From Dyella jiangningensis (GTDB taxonomy: Bacteria; Pseudomonadota; Gammaproteobacteria; Xanthomonadales; Rhodanobacteraceae): a stretch of DNA of 64,000 nt. Position 1 is the first letter of the stretch. Every line of letters starts with the position of its first letter. The translations under genes and the position numbers were made by a program. Of this stretch, positions 31,332-39,193 are shown one piece after another. The DNA lies in NCBI GenBank assembly GCA_000632805.1, contig CP007444.1, positions 2,654,772-2,718,771 on the forward strand. The letters are read 5' to 3'. The notes under the pieces were generated by a model. The model was not told the DNA's origin. It did not search any database and saw nothing but the letters and a program-made list of their open reading frames with translations.

Positions 31332-32462
31332 TTACTGCTGGACCTGCAGCTCCGTGCGGCGATTGCGCGCACGACCGGCATCCGTGTCGTTGCTATCGAT
31401 AGGATCGTTCTCGCCATGACCAACCGGGCCTTCGAGACGACTTGCGTCGACGCCATGGGCGGTGAGGTAGTCGTACACGATCTTCGCACGACGCTCCGAC
31501 AGACCCTGGTTGTACTGGTCGGTACCCACGCTGTCGGTGTAACCCGCGACCATGACCTTGACCTGCGGATAACGCTGCAGCGTGTCGACAGCCTGGTCGA
31601 GGACAGCGATCGAATCCTTGCTCGGTTCGGCCAGCGCCTTGCTGATGTCCTTCTCGCCCTTCTTCGGACGGTCGAACTTGAAGTTGACACCACGCAGGTC
31701 GATGACGACCTTCTGCGGGCAACCATCCGGACCGACGATCGTGCCGGCTGGCGTGTTCGGGCACTTGTCGTCGCAATCGTTGACGCCATCGCCGTCGCTG
31801 TCGAGCTTCGAGCAATCCGGCGGCGGCGGCGGCGGTGCGACCACCGGTGCGGCGGCAGGCTCGCCAAAGCGCGACACGATGCTGAAGCCCAGGAACCAGT
31901 CGCCGTAACCGCTCTTGTTCGGCTGGGTCTTGTCGTCCCAGTCATAGCGATAGCCCGCTTCGATGCGGACGTCCGAGCTGTCGGTAACGGTCTTGGACAG
32001 ACCCACGCCGACTTCGGCCGCAGGATCCCAACCATTGTCGTTGCTGTTCTGGTGGTAGCTGCCGATCAGGCCGCCCAGCAGATACGGACGCCAGTCGGTC
32101 CAGTCGCGGAAGTAGTAGCGAGCAGCGACGCCCCAATTGTTGTTCGCCCACTTGCCGCCGTTGGTGGTGAGGCCATTGACGTAGGTGTCGCGATCACGCT
32201 TGGTGCGGTCGAAGAACAGATCCAGCGAGAAGTTCGGCGAGAAGAACTTACCGATGCCCAGGCCGTAATAGAACTGGCGGCTGTTCGTGTTGCGATCGGT
32301 ATCGTTGTAGTAACCACCCACGGTCGGGGCGATGTACCAACGGCCGTCATAGCTTGGCGTTGTGGTCGGAGCCGGAGCGGAAGAAGTGTTGTCCTGCGCG
32401 TGAACGGCGCCTGCGCCGCCCAAGGCGAGGGCAATGAGCATGTACAAGCCCTTACGTTTCAT
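31332..32462 (-). CDS. OmpA-like outer-membrane protein, copy 2
   Basis: 376 residues, with the same architecture as the 29872-30969 gene: signal peptide, beta-barrel, TSP3-like motif, OmpA_C domain. Large blocks are identical, for example the barrel start, the TSP3 motif and the ending RRTELQVQQ. Differences are concentrated in a barrel loop (DTYVNGLTTNGGKWANN) and in the Pro-rich hinge. It is separately transcribed, with its own promoter and terminator. The ATG at 32462 follows GAGGAGAC, nearly the same leader as copy 1. Confidence 0.95.
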   Translation of the reverse strand: MKRKGLYMLIALALGGAGAVHAQDNTSSAPAPTTTPSYDGRWYIAPTVGGYYNDTDRNTNSRQFYYGLGIGKFFSPNFSLDLFFDRTKRDRDTYVNGLTTNGGKWANNNWGVAARYYFRDWTDWRPYLLGGLIGSYHQNSNDNGWDPAAEVGVGLSKTVTDSSDVRIEAGYRYDWDDKTQPNKSGYGDWFLGFSIVSRFGEPAAAPVVAPPPPPPDCSKLDSDGDGVNDCDDKCPNTPAGTIVGPDGCPQKVVIDLRGVNFKFDRPKKGEKDISKALAEPSKDSIAVLDQAVDTLQRYPQVKVMVAGYTDSVGTDQYNQGLSERRAKIVYDYLTAHGVDASRLEGPVGHGENDPIDSNDTDAGRARNRRTELQVQQ

Positions 32463-32606
32463 CAGGTGTCTCCTCGTTTATTGGTGTACGCGTCCGTTCA
32501 CCCCAGACGGGAAAAACATCAGTCGTGGATTCGCATTCCTATGTGAAGCCGCCGACCTACTACCTCAGAACTGCGATGCTTGGTTTACCCGAAACGGGCG
32601 CGGAGT

Positions 32607-32633
32607 AGCTTAGCAAAAGTTAAACAATTGCAA
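32607..32633 (-). promoter_or_regulatory. Predicted promoter of OmpA-like copy 2
   Basis: On the minus strand, TTGCAA (32628-32633) and TAAGCT (32607-32612) are separated by 15 bases, within TTTAACTTTTGCTAAGCTAC. The block TTAAC..TTTTGCTA..CTCCGC is shared with the copy 1 promoter. Confidence 0.4.
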
Positions 32634-32674
32634 ATCGACCCCAAACGCCCGTTCATTTTCTGCTAACGCCGTCT

Positions 32675-34126
32675 TTACAGCGTGAAGAGACCCAGGAATT
32701 CCTGGGTCGGTATGGCATCCAGCCTCGTCGGGTTTGCCGTGGCGCCCAGAATGGCCTCGACCCGGTGTGCTGGCAAGTGGCCCCGGAGCGCTGCCTCGAA
32801 CTTGGCCAGCAGGACCGGAATGCCCTCCCCGCGCCGCCGCCGGTGGCCGATCGGGTAGTCGATGGACACCTTTTCGGTACTCGTACCGTCCGTGAAGAAG
32901 ACCTGGACCGAGTTGCCGATGTAGCGCTTGCCGGGGTCGTAATAGTCCTTGGTAAATTGCGGGTTCTCCTTTACCGTCGTCCTTTCGCGCAGGGCATCGA
33001 TGCGCGGGTCGGCCGCGATGCCGTCGCTGTAATCATCGGCGGTGAGACGGCCAAAGATGAGCGGTACGGCCACCATGTATTGAATGCAGTGGTCGCGATC
33101 GGCGTAATTGGCCAGCGGGCCGGTCTTGTCGATGATGCGGGTCGCCGCCTCCTGGGTTTCGATCGCCACCCTGTCGACCTGGTCGAGCCTGTGAGCGACT
33201 TGGCCATGCAGCTTCATGGCGCACTCCACCGCAGTCTGGGCATGGAATTCGGCGGGAAAGCTGATCTTGAACAGTACGTTTTCCATCACGTAGCTGCCGA
33301 ACGGGCGCTCGAACTCGAAGGCTTGGCCCCGAAAGGCCACATCGTAATAGCCCCAGGTCTTGGCCGTCAGCGCCGACGGGTATCCCACCACGCCGCGATA
33401 GACCGCATTGATCGCATGAATGACCGCGCGGCGGCAGGCATCGCCCGCTGCCCAGCTCTTGCGTGGCCCGGTGTTGGGCGCGTGGCGATAGGTGCGCAGC
33501 GAGCCGTTGTCGACCCAGCTATGCGAGATGGCGGTGACGATCTCATCCTTGCCCCCTCCCAGCATTGCGGTTGCGACCGCCGTGGAAGCAAGGCGCACCA
33601 GGATCACATGGTCCTGGCCGACACGATTGAAGCTGTTCCTGAGGGCGTAGCAACCCTGGATCTCGTGAGCCTTGATGGCATAGGTGAGCACGTCACGCAC
33701 GGTCATGGGCGTGCCGCCCTCACGCTCGGCCTTGCGGCTGAGGTAATCGGCAACGGCAAGGATGGTGCCCAGGTTGTCCGAGGGGTGTCCCCACTCCGCG
33801 GCCAGCCAGGTGTCGTTGAAGTCCAGCCAGCGTATCTGCGTGCCGATGGCGAACGCGGCCTGCGCAGGGTCCAATTCGTGGCTGGTGCCCGGCACCCGCG
33901 CACCGCCCGGCAACACAGCGCCGGGGACCAGGGGACCGAGGTGCTTGACGCATTCGGGGAACTTCATCGCCAGCATCGACGTGCCTAGCGAGTCGAGCAA
34001 CATATAACGCGCGGTGTCGTAGGCCTCGGCGGATTCGATCTGGTAGTCGACCACGTAGTCGGCGACGTCGACCATGGGGAGGTCGGGATCGGGACGCTTG
34101 GCGGAACGAAGGTCAGGCTCGTTCAT
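32675..34126 (-). CDS. prpD: 2-methylcitrate dehydratase
   Basis: A 483-residue MmgE/PrpD-family protein, the same length as E. coli PrpD. It dehydrates 2-methylcitrate to 2-methyl-cis-aconitate in propionate catabolism. Typical stretches include DFNDTWLAAEWGHPSDNLG, AHEIQGCYALRNSFNRVG and the C-terminal FTDGTSTEKVSIDYPIGHRRRR. It is encoded about 7.7 kb away from prpC/prpB and separated by unrelated genes. No AcnD/PrpF pair is visible, so this protein probably supplies the step. The ATG at 34126 follows a weak TGGA. Confidence 0.93.
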   Translation of the reverse strand: MNEPDLRSAKRPDPDLPMVDVADYVVDYQIESAEAYDTARYMLLDSLGTSMLAMKFPECVKHLGPLVPGAVLPGGARVPGTSHELDPAQAAFAIGTQIRWLDFNDTWLAAEWGHPSDNLGTILAVADYLSRKAEREGGTPMTVRDVLTYAIKAHEIQGCYALRNSFNRVGQDHVILVRLASTAVATAMLGGGKDEIVTAISHSWVDNGSLRTYRHAPNTGPRKSWAAGDACRRAVIHAINAVYRGVVGYPSALTAKTWGYYDVAFRGQAFEFERPFGSYVMENVLFKISFPAEFHAQTAVECAMKLHGQVAHRLDQVDRVAIETQEAATRIIDKTGPLANYADRDHCIQYMVAVPLIFGRLTADDYSDGIAADPRIDALRERTTVKENPQFTKDYYDPGKRYIGNSVQVFFTDGTSTEKVSIDYPIGHRRRRGEGIPVLLAKFEAALRGHLPAHRVEAILGATANPTRLDAIPTQEFLGLFTL

Positions 34127-34197
34127 CGGTCCATTCCACGGGTGGCCGGTAAACCTTCATCGTAGCCCGGCGATACGCATCGCTTACGTGTTCTCGC

Positions 34198-34227
34198 TTG
34201 ACCGCTCGGCGCTTCCGCAAGGACAAT
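34198..34227 (+). promoter_or_regulatory. Predicted promoter of the riboswitch-terC transcript
   Basis: TTGACC (34198-34203) and GACAAT (34222-34227) with an 18-bp spacer. Transcription would start about 34234, a few bases before the riboswitch. Confidence 0.55.
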
Positions 34228-34241
34228 GCATGGATACTTAT

Positions 34242-34366
34242 CCCAAAAGGGAGTAGTTCCGGACACCCATTCGTTGTGTGTCCTTGCGGTCGTCGTCACC
34301 ACGGGCAGCGCACTGCCCCGGTTACCGCAGCGGCTCTGCCGTGAACGAGACTTTTGCGGTAACGAC
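34242..34366 (+). ncRNA. yybP-ykoY (manganese) riboswitch
   Basis: The leader carries the hallmarks of this class: AAAAGGGAGTAG at the 5' side (34245-34256), GTCGTCAC in the middle, then CCCCGGTTACCGCAGCGGC and ACGAGACTTTTGCGGTAAC (about 34345-34363) at the 3' side. The GGTTACCGCA/TGCGGTAAC pair closes one arm. The class senses Mn2+ and controls metal exporters and TerC-family proteins, and a terC-type gene follows directly. The identification rests on motif and context, without a covariance-model search. Confidence 0.82.
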
Positions 34367-34370
34367 GGGC

Positions 34371-34408
34371 TGCGCGTGTCCGTTGTTGCTGCATTGGTCC
34401 CACGCGCA
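34371..34408 (+). promoter_or_regulatory. Possible expression-platform hairpin before terC
   Basis: TGCGCGTG (34371-34378) can pair with CACGCGCA (34401-34408), ending directly before the Shine-Dalgarno AGAG of terC. No T-tract follows, so control of translation is more likely than of termination. Confidence 0.5.
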
Positions 34409-34419
34409 GAGATACCTGC

Positions 34420-35106
34420 ATGGAACTGACCGGTACCGATTTTCTCTCTGGCCTGCTGGCCATCATCCTTCTTGACCTGGTGCTCGCTGGCGACAACGCC
34501 ATCGTGATCGCCCTGGCTGCACGCAACCTTCCGCGCCAGATCCAGAAGAAGGCCGTGATGTGGGGCACCGTGGGCGCCATCGTGGTGCGCCTGCTGATGA
34601 CGGCCATCGTGGTCTATCTGTTGAAGCTGCCCGGCCTGATGCTCGCCGGCGGCCTGTTGCTGTTGCCGATCGCGTGGAAGCTGCTGCAACCGGAAAAGGA
34701 ATCGGCCCATGAAGTCGACGCCGCCGCCGGCTTCTGGTCGGCGATGCGCACCATCATCGTCGCCGATGCGCTGATGGGCCTGGACAACGTGCTGGCGATT
34801 GCCGGCGCCTCGAAGGGACACATGCTGCTCGTGATCATCGGCCTGGCGATCAGCGTGCCCTTGGTGGTGTGGGGTTCCACGCTGATACTGCGCCTCATCG
34901 AGCGATTCCCCATCGTCGTTTACATCGGCGCCGCTGCCATCGCATGGACGTCGGCGCGCATGATTGCCCACGACCATTGGCTGTCGCCGTGGTTCGATGC
35001 GCATGCCTGGGCCCGTTATGCGCTGGATGCATTGCTGGTCGTCGGCATCTGCCTGGCGGGCTGGTTGATGCAGCGACGACACCGCCGCCTCCATGCGAAG
35101 GCTTGA
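34420..35106 (+). CDS. TerC-family integral membrane protein, probable metal (Mn2+) exporter
   Basis: 228 residues with about seven membrane spans. The two family motifs with conserved Asp are present: LVLAGDNAIVIALAARNLP near the N-terminus and ADALMGLDNVLAIAGASKG in the middle. TerC-family proteins of this size (YjbE/YkoY-like) are linked to Mn2+ export and to metalation of exported enzymes. The adjacent yybP-ykoY riboswitch strongly supports a manganese role. Tellurium resistance, the historical name, is less likely. It is followed 57 bp downstream by the GST gene on the same strand. Confidence 0.9.
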   Translation: MELTGTDFLSGLLAIILLDLVLAGDNAIVIALAARNLPRQIQKKAVMWGTVGAIVVRLLMTAIVVYLLKLPGLMLAGGLLLLPIAWKLLQPEKESAHEVDAAAGFWSAMRTIIVADALMGLDNVLAIAGASKGHMLLVIIGLAISVPLVVWGSTLILRLIERFPIVVYIGAAAIAWTSARMIAHDHWLSPWFDAHAWARYALDALLVVGICLAGWLMQRRHRRLHAKA

Positions 35107-35163
35107 GGCCTGTGCACTTCGCAGGCGACACTGCGCGGTTTCCGCTGACCAAGGATCGACCGC

Positions 35164-35775
35164 ATGAAGTTGTATTACCTGCCCGGCGCCTGTTCGCTGG
35201 CCGACCACATCGTGCTCGAATGGATTGGTCGTCCCTATGAGACGTATCGGGTGGCGCGCGAGGAGCTCGGCACACCGGCCTACCTGCAAATCAATCCGTC
35301 GGGCGCCGTGCCGGCATTGCAGGAAGATGACGGCTGGGTGCTCACCGAAAACGCCGCGATCCTCAACTACCTTGCCGATCTGAATCCGGAAGCGCGACTG
35401 GGTGGCGACGGTTCGGCGCGAGGTCGTGCGGAGGTGAATCGGTGGCTCGCGTTCATCAACTCCGATCTTCATCCGTTGTTCCGGCCGGTGTTCCGTCCAG
35501 AGCGCTTCATCGACGACGAGACCGCCCAGGAGGCATTGCGCGCGAAATCCATCGCGCGGCTGCGCGACTACTACGAACGCCTCGACGCGCAGCTCGAGGG
35601 ACGCGACTGGCTTACGGGCGCGCGTTCGTTCGCTGATCCCTATCTCTTCGTGGTGCTGCGCTGGGCCGTGGCCAAGGGCGTGAAGCTCGACGGGCTGGAC
35701 AATCTCGCGCGCTTCCACCAGCGCATGCTGGCGGATGCGGGCGTCCAGGCGGCCATGCAGCAGGAGGGCCTGTAA
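35164..35775 (+). CDS. Beta-class glutathione S-transferase
   Basis: 203 residues. The N-terminal thioredoxin fold has the beta-class signature MKLYYLPGACSLADHIVLEW with Cys10. The glutathione-binding NPSGAVPAL and TENAAIL (cis-Pro and Glu/Asn-Ala) motifs are present. The helical C-terminal domain has the N-capping-box region SFADPYLFVVLRWA. It conjugates or binds glutathione for detoxification in the cytoplasm. The substrate is unknown. It may be co-transcribed with the terC-type gene. Confidence 0.93.
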   Translation: MKLYYLPGACSLADHIVLEWIGRPYETYRVAREELGTPAYLQINPSGAVPALQEDDGWVLTENAAILNYLADLNPEARLGGDGSARGRAEVNRWLAFINSDLHPLFRPVFRPERFIDDETAQEALRAKSIARLRDYYERLDAQLEGRDWLTGARSFADPYLFVVLRWAVAKGVKLDGLDNLARFHQRMLADAGVQAAMQQEGL

Positions 35776-35793
35776 TCCGCGCATGCGCGGGTG

Positions 35794-37260
35794 CTAGTAC
35801 ATCATCGGCACGCGCACGGTCACCGTCGCGTCCGGTGTGTCGCGTGTCACGCCCACACCGACCGTGAAGTTGAGCGTGCGCTTATCGTTGAATCGCCAGG
35901 AGCCGCCGAGCAGCAGCGTGCCGAGCACGATCTTGGTCGAACCCGGCACGCGCTGCCCGTTCTGCTTGGTCGGGCCGACGAACGCCTGCTCGTAGCCGAT
36001 GCTCATCGATGCCTTTTCATTGAGCGACAGGCCCATGCCAATGCTGAGATCGACGATATCGCCAGGCTTCACCTTGCCCAGTTGCTCGGTACCACCCAAC
36101 AGGATGTGCCGGGTGACGTTGTCACGCGGCACGTTGTAGAGATAGCTCACGTTGCCGAACAGCACGATCGGATCGGTGGGATAGAGCCACGTGACGCCAG
36201 GCTGCAAGGACCAGAAGCCGGTACCCGAAGGCTGATGCAGGGGCAATCCCGTGCCGGTCACCGAAAGCGGGACTTCCGAAAGCACATTCTCGACGCAACG
36301 TTGCACGCAATCGGTGGTGACTTCGAAGGGGTCCTTGCCCGAGTTGGATTTCACCCGGAACCAGCCGACGTAGAACGCCTTGTCCGGGCCGCCGACGTTG
36401 AGCTGATAGCGTATCGTCGCCTCGATATCGCCCAGGCCGTTGCCGCTGGTACCGAAGGCGTTGTCGGTCGCCGTGCCCGTGAAGATTTCGCGGCTCACCG
36501 TGTCCTGATGCGTCCACACGTACGGCACGCGCAGTTCAACTTCCATGCGGTCGGTGATGCCGTAGCGTCCGGTGAGCCAGCCGATCTGCGTGGTGGTCTT
36601 GACCTGGCGCGCATCGATCAGGCCGATCAGGATGGCGGGAATGACCGTGTAGCCGACCAGCGCTACGCGATCGACCGACGAATAGCCAAACTGGTAGGCC
36701 GGCTCGATGACGAACCTGCCCTTGGGCGTGAGCACGCCGGGCTGCTGAAAGATGGGCGCCACTTCCGGAGGACGCGTGTCAGGCTTAGGTGCTTCGCCGA
36801 CCGGTTGCTGCTGCGGTGCCGGAGCGACGGCAGCTACCGAATCGGCGGCCGGCATAGGCAATGCCGAGGCGCCCGCACCACCCGCCGCGATGTTGCCGGC
36901 GCGCTGCTTGTCGAGCACATCGATACCTACCGCGTGACGCAGCGATTGATAGTCCGCCTCCTGCTCGGCCAGTGCGCGCTTCATGGCATCCAGCTGGGCC
37001 ATCTGCGCGCTGATCTGGCTCCGCATCGCCTCGATGCGATCACCCTGCTCCGCTACCTTCTTGCGGATATCCGCGGAATCGGCGGGCGTCTGCGGCGACG
37101 CGGGGACCGACGCAATGGGATTGGATGCCACGGGCGCGGGCGTGACGGCCGCTCCTCCCGCCGGCGCGCCAGCCTGCTGGGCCGCGACCGGAAGGCCCAG
37201 CATGACCAGTCCGGCGCATCCTGCCGTCCATACATATCGCCACGTTGAGTATCGCATCAT
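35794..37260 (-). CDS. Fap-like outer-membrane secretion channel (FapF-like), coiled coil plus beta-barrel
   Basis: 488 residues: a signal peptide (ending about VAAQ, residue 28), a Pro/Ala stretch, a coiled coil (about 62-110, DIRKKVAEQGDRIEAMRSQ onward), a long Ala/Pro/Gln linker (about 120-178), and a C-terminal region of alternating amphipathic strands (about 180-488) ending in MMY. A terminal aromatic is typical of outer-membrane barrels. This is the layout of FapF, the trimeric porin that secretes Fap amyloid subunits. It is the last gene of the five-gene operon. The two start codons, 37260 and 37257, follow GAGGAAGC. Identity as FapF is inferred from layout and context; a general porin is the alternative. 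Confidence 0.75.
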   Translation of the reverse strand: MMRYSTWRYVWTAGCAGLVMLGLPVAAQQAGAPAGGAAVTPAPVASNPIASVPASPQTPADSADIRKKVAEQGDRIEAMRSQISAQMAQLDAMKRALAEQEADYQSLRHAVGIDVLDKQRAGNIAAGGAGASALPMPAADSVAAVAPAPQQQPVGEAPKPDTRPPEVAPIFQQPGVLTPKGRFVIEPAYQFGYSSVDRVALVGYTVIPAILIGLIDARQVKTTTQIGWLTGRYGITDRMEVELRVPYVWTHQDTVSREIFTGTATDNAFGTSGNGLGDIEATIRYQLNVGGPDKAFYVGWFRVKSNSGKDPFEVTTDCVQRCVENVLSEVPLSVTGTGLPLHQPSGTGFWSLQPGVTWLYPTDPIVLFGNVSYLYNVPRDNVTRHILLGGTEQLGKVKPGDIVDLSIGMGLSLNEKASMSIGYEQAFVGPTKQNGQRVPGSTKIVLGTLLLGGSWRFNDKRTLNFTVGVGVTRDTPDATVTVRVPMMY

Positions 37261-37364
37261 GCTTCCTCATGAGCCGGGTTCAAAGGCTTGCGGACGAACG
37301 CCTCGCGACGATCGATCGCGACGGATTCGCGTCTGGAAACGACGGTGTCGAAGCGCGCTTCATG

Positions 37365-37955
37365 TCAGTGCCCGATGGCCTGCAGCTGCGCCTGTTGCAA
37401 CGCGTCCTGGAAGTTCGCCTGGCGGAATACGTTGAGCGAATTGACCGACGTGTTGATCGTGGTGATGCTCTGGATGTGCTGCCCGTTGAGCGTGTTCTGA
37501 ATCACCGTCGCGCCCGCGTTCTGGCCGATCGATGACGGATCGAACGTGTTGTTCGGCCCGATCTGCGTCACGGTCACCGTATTGAGCGCGGACTGCATCG
37601 CCGTCGCCTGGGCCGGCGTCATGTGCGCGATGTCCGGTACGTTGAAACTGGTCGAAGTGACGAGGTTGCCGTTGACATATACGGCGCGATCGATGCCGAA
37701 CGACGCCATCAGTCCATTGCCCAGGTCATAACCGCCGCGGGCATCGTCCAGCGTGTCCTGGCTCACCGGCGTCCAACCTGCCAGGTCGTCCGAGGTGGGT
37801 ATGCCGCTCACGACGTGGGCAAGCGCAGAGGGCTCCGCCGCGGCGGGAACGATCGCGGGTGCCACCATTTCCTGCGCCTGTGCGCCGACCATCCACGGGC
37901 CGCCCGCCAGGAGCAGCGTGCCCAGACCTATCATGCATGCGACGGGTTTCATCAT
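37365..37955 (-). CDS. Small secreted protein with double-glycine motif (FapE-position)
   Basis: 196 residues with a signal peptide ending AQAQ (about 28). The motif VSQDTLDDARGG (Gly74-Gly75) matches the VDNATLADLSGG motif of the gene upstream of the protease and resembles C39 protease recognition sites. The C-terminal half is rich in Asn, Gln, Thr and Ser and contains ATVIQNTLNGQHIQSITTIN, related to the C-termini of the other two secreted proteins of the operon. By gene order it stands where fapE stands in Pseudomonas. It begins 6 bases after the protease stop, with GGGAG as Shine-Dalgarno. No database family is recognised. Confidence 0.8.
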   Translation of the reverse strand: MMKPVACMIGLGTLLLAGGPWMVGAQAQEMVAPAIVPAAAEPSALAHVVSGIPTSDDLAGWTPVSQDTLDDARGGYDLGNGLMASFGIDRAVYVNGNLVTSTSFNVPDIAHMTPAQATAMQSALNTVTVTQIGPNNTFDPSSIGQNAGATVIQNTLNGQHIQSITTINTSVNSLNVFRQANFQDALQQAQLQAIGH

Positions 37956-37961
37956 CGCTCC

Positions 37962-38645
37962 CTAGAGATCGTCCGGCCCTTTCTTGGGCATCACTAAGTT
38001 GTAGAGACCATTGCGATCGATGACCGAGTTGACCGGCGCGCCTGGGGCCACTTTCCAATCGTTCGCACTGTTGAACACCGCCAGGTTGCGGCGGTTGTGG
38101 ATCACGAAGACCAGTCCGTTCTTCCACATCGACATGAACCGCGTTTCCGACAACACGCGCGTACCGCGCGCCGGATCGCCCACCAGCACGCGCCCGTTGC
38201 GCATGCCTTTCACCACGACGAAATGGTGGTAGCCCTTTTCGTCGATCAGCACGATGGCCGGAAGGTTTTCCTGTGCAAGCTTGTCCAGCGGCACCTTGTA
38301 GCCGTCCGCCTGGAAGCCATTGGCTTCGAGAAAGCGCTTGATGTCCAGCAGCGAAAAGCCTTCCCGGTTGATCTTGGCCTGGTCGCCATGCGTGTACATC
38401 TGCTCGAACGCGACCTGCTCATCCACCGGATAGCCATACTGGTAGGTCAGCAACGTGGCCACCGCGGCAGAGCCGCAGCTGAAGTCGTACTTCTGGTGAA
38501 TCGTGGCCTTGTAGCGCGCTTCCTTCACGCTCGTCAGGTGCACCGTGTACAAGCCCGTGCCGCCCGCGACGGCGACCGGCGTCGTGGCATGTCCTTCCAG
38601 CGGCAGCGCCGCGATCAGGATCCACAGCGCCGCCCACTTGCTCAT
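37962..38645 (-). CDS. C39-family cysteine peptidase, periplasmic (FapD-like)
   Basis: A 227-residue stand-alone C39 protease with a signal peptide (about 1-21) and no ABC-transporter part. Catalytic residues are intact: oxyanion Gln51 and Cys57 in HQKYDFSCGSAAVATLL, His141 in GYHHFVVVKG and Asp157 in VGDPARGTRVL. C39 enzymes cut after double-glycine motifs, and both small proteins encoded next to it carry such a motif. It matches FapD in type and gene position. Its ATG overlaps the stop of the upstream gene (ATGA). Cleavage of its neighbours is a prediction. Confidence 0.9.
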   Translation of the reverse strand: MSKWAALWILIAALPLEGHATTPVAVAGGTGLYTVHLTSVKEARYKATIHQKYDFSCGSAAVATLLTYQYGYPVDEQVAFEQMYTHGDQAKINREGFSLLDIKRFLEANGFQADGYKVPLDKLAQENLPAIVLIDEKGYHHFVVVKGMRNGRVLVGDPARGTRVLSETRFMSMWKNGLVFVIHNRRNLAVFNSANDWKVAPGAPVNSVIDRNGLYNLVMPKKGPDDL

Positions 38646-39061
38646 GGCTGGAACTGGACGTTGAGGACAGTGGCGTTCTGGATCAGCACGCTATTGCCGG
38701 AATTCTGGATCACCGTCGGGAAACCGGTGGCCCCGCTCAGCGAATTGCCCATGATCACATTGTCGCCAGTCACCACGTGGTCGACATTGTTGTTGGACAT
38801 CGTTCCGGACAGGTTGGTGTCCTGCCAGATCAGCGTGCCACCGCTGAGGTCTGCCAGGGTAGCGTTGTCCACGCTTGCACCGAGGTCCTCCGCGACGCCC
38901 TGATGATCGACCTGGCTCGCGGCGATATAGACGGCTATGGGTGAATCCGCACCATCGGCGAGGTACGACGAAGGAATCTGCGCGTCTTTCGCGCAAAGCA
39001 TCGCGGGTGACGCAAGAGCGCAGCACGCGGTAAGACCAAGCATCCACTTGAAGGATCGCAC
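38642..39061 (-). CDS. Small secreted protein with double-glycine motif and Asn/Gln-rich C-terminus
   Basis: 139 residues with a signal peptide (about 1-25, MRSFKWMLGLTACCALASPA). It has a double-glycine motif, VDNATLADLSGG (Gly74-Gly75), and a C-terminal part rich in Asn/Ser/Val: NNNVDHVVTGDNVIMGNSLSG, cut here to its core, and TVIQNSGNSVLIQNATVLNVQ. The C-terminal pattern recurs in the other two secreted proteins of the operon. It could be a minor amyloid subunit, nucleator or chaperone; no family is recognised. It is translationally coupled to the C39 protease gene. Confidence 0.8.
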   Translation of the reverse strand: MRSFKWMLGLTACCALASPAMLCAKDAQIPSSYLADGADSPIAVYIAASQVDHQGVAEDLGASVDNATLADLSGGTLIWQDTNLSGTMSNNNVDHVVTGDNVIMGNSLSGATGFPTVIQNSGNSVLIQNATVLNVQFQP

Positions 39062-39146
39062 GGCACAATCTCCCAGGGCGCGCAGGCACCCATTCGATCG
39101 AAGCTCGTATCAATCAGTCGTCCCTGAAGACGGCCGCCTTGCAGCA

Positions 39147-39182
39147 CCACGCACGGTGGAACCGGCGTCCCACCGTGCGTGG
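39147..39182 (-). other. Strong intercistronic hairpin after the first gene of the Fap-like operon
   Basis: A perfect 13-bp stem, CCACGCACGGTGG/CCACCGTGCGTGG, with a 10-base loop lies between the Gly-rich subunit gene (stop 39194) and the next gene (start 39061). No T-tract follows on the minus strand. It could partially terminate or protect the upstream mRNA from decay, raising the first product over the rest. Confidence 0.6.
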
Positions 39183-39193
39183 ACTCCTCACAC

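Noticed and set aside
34420-35106. Tellurite-resistance function for the TerC-family protein
   Set aside because: The name is historical. No other ter genes are present and the manganese riboswitch points to metal export.
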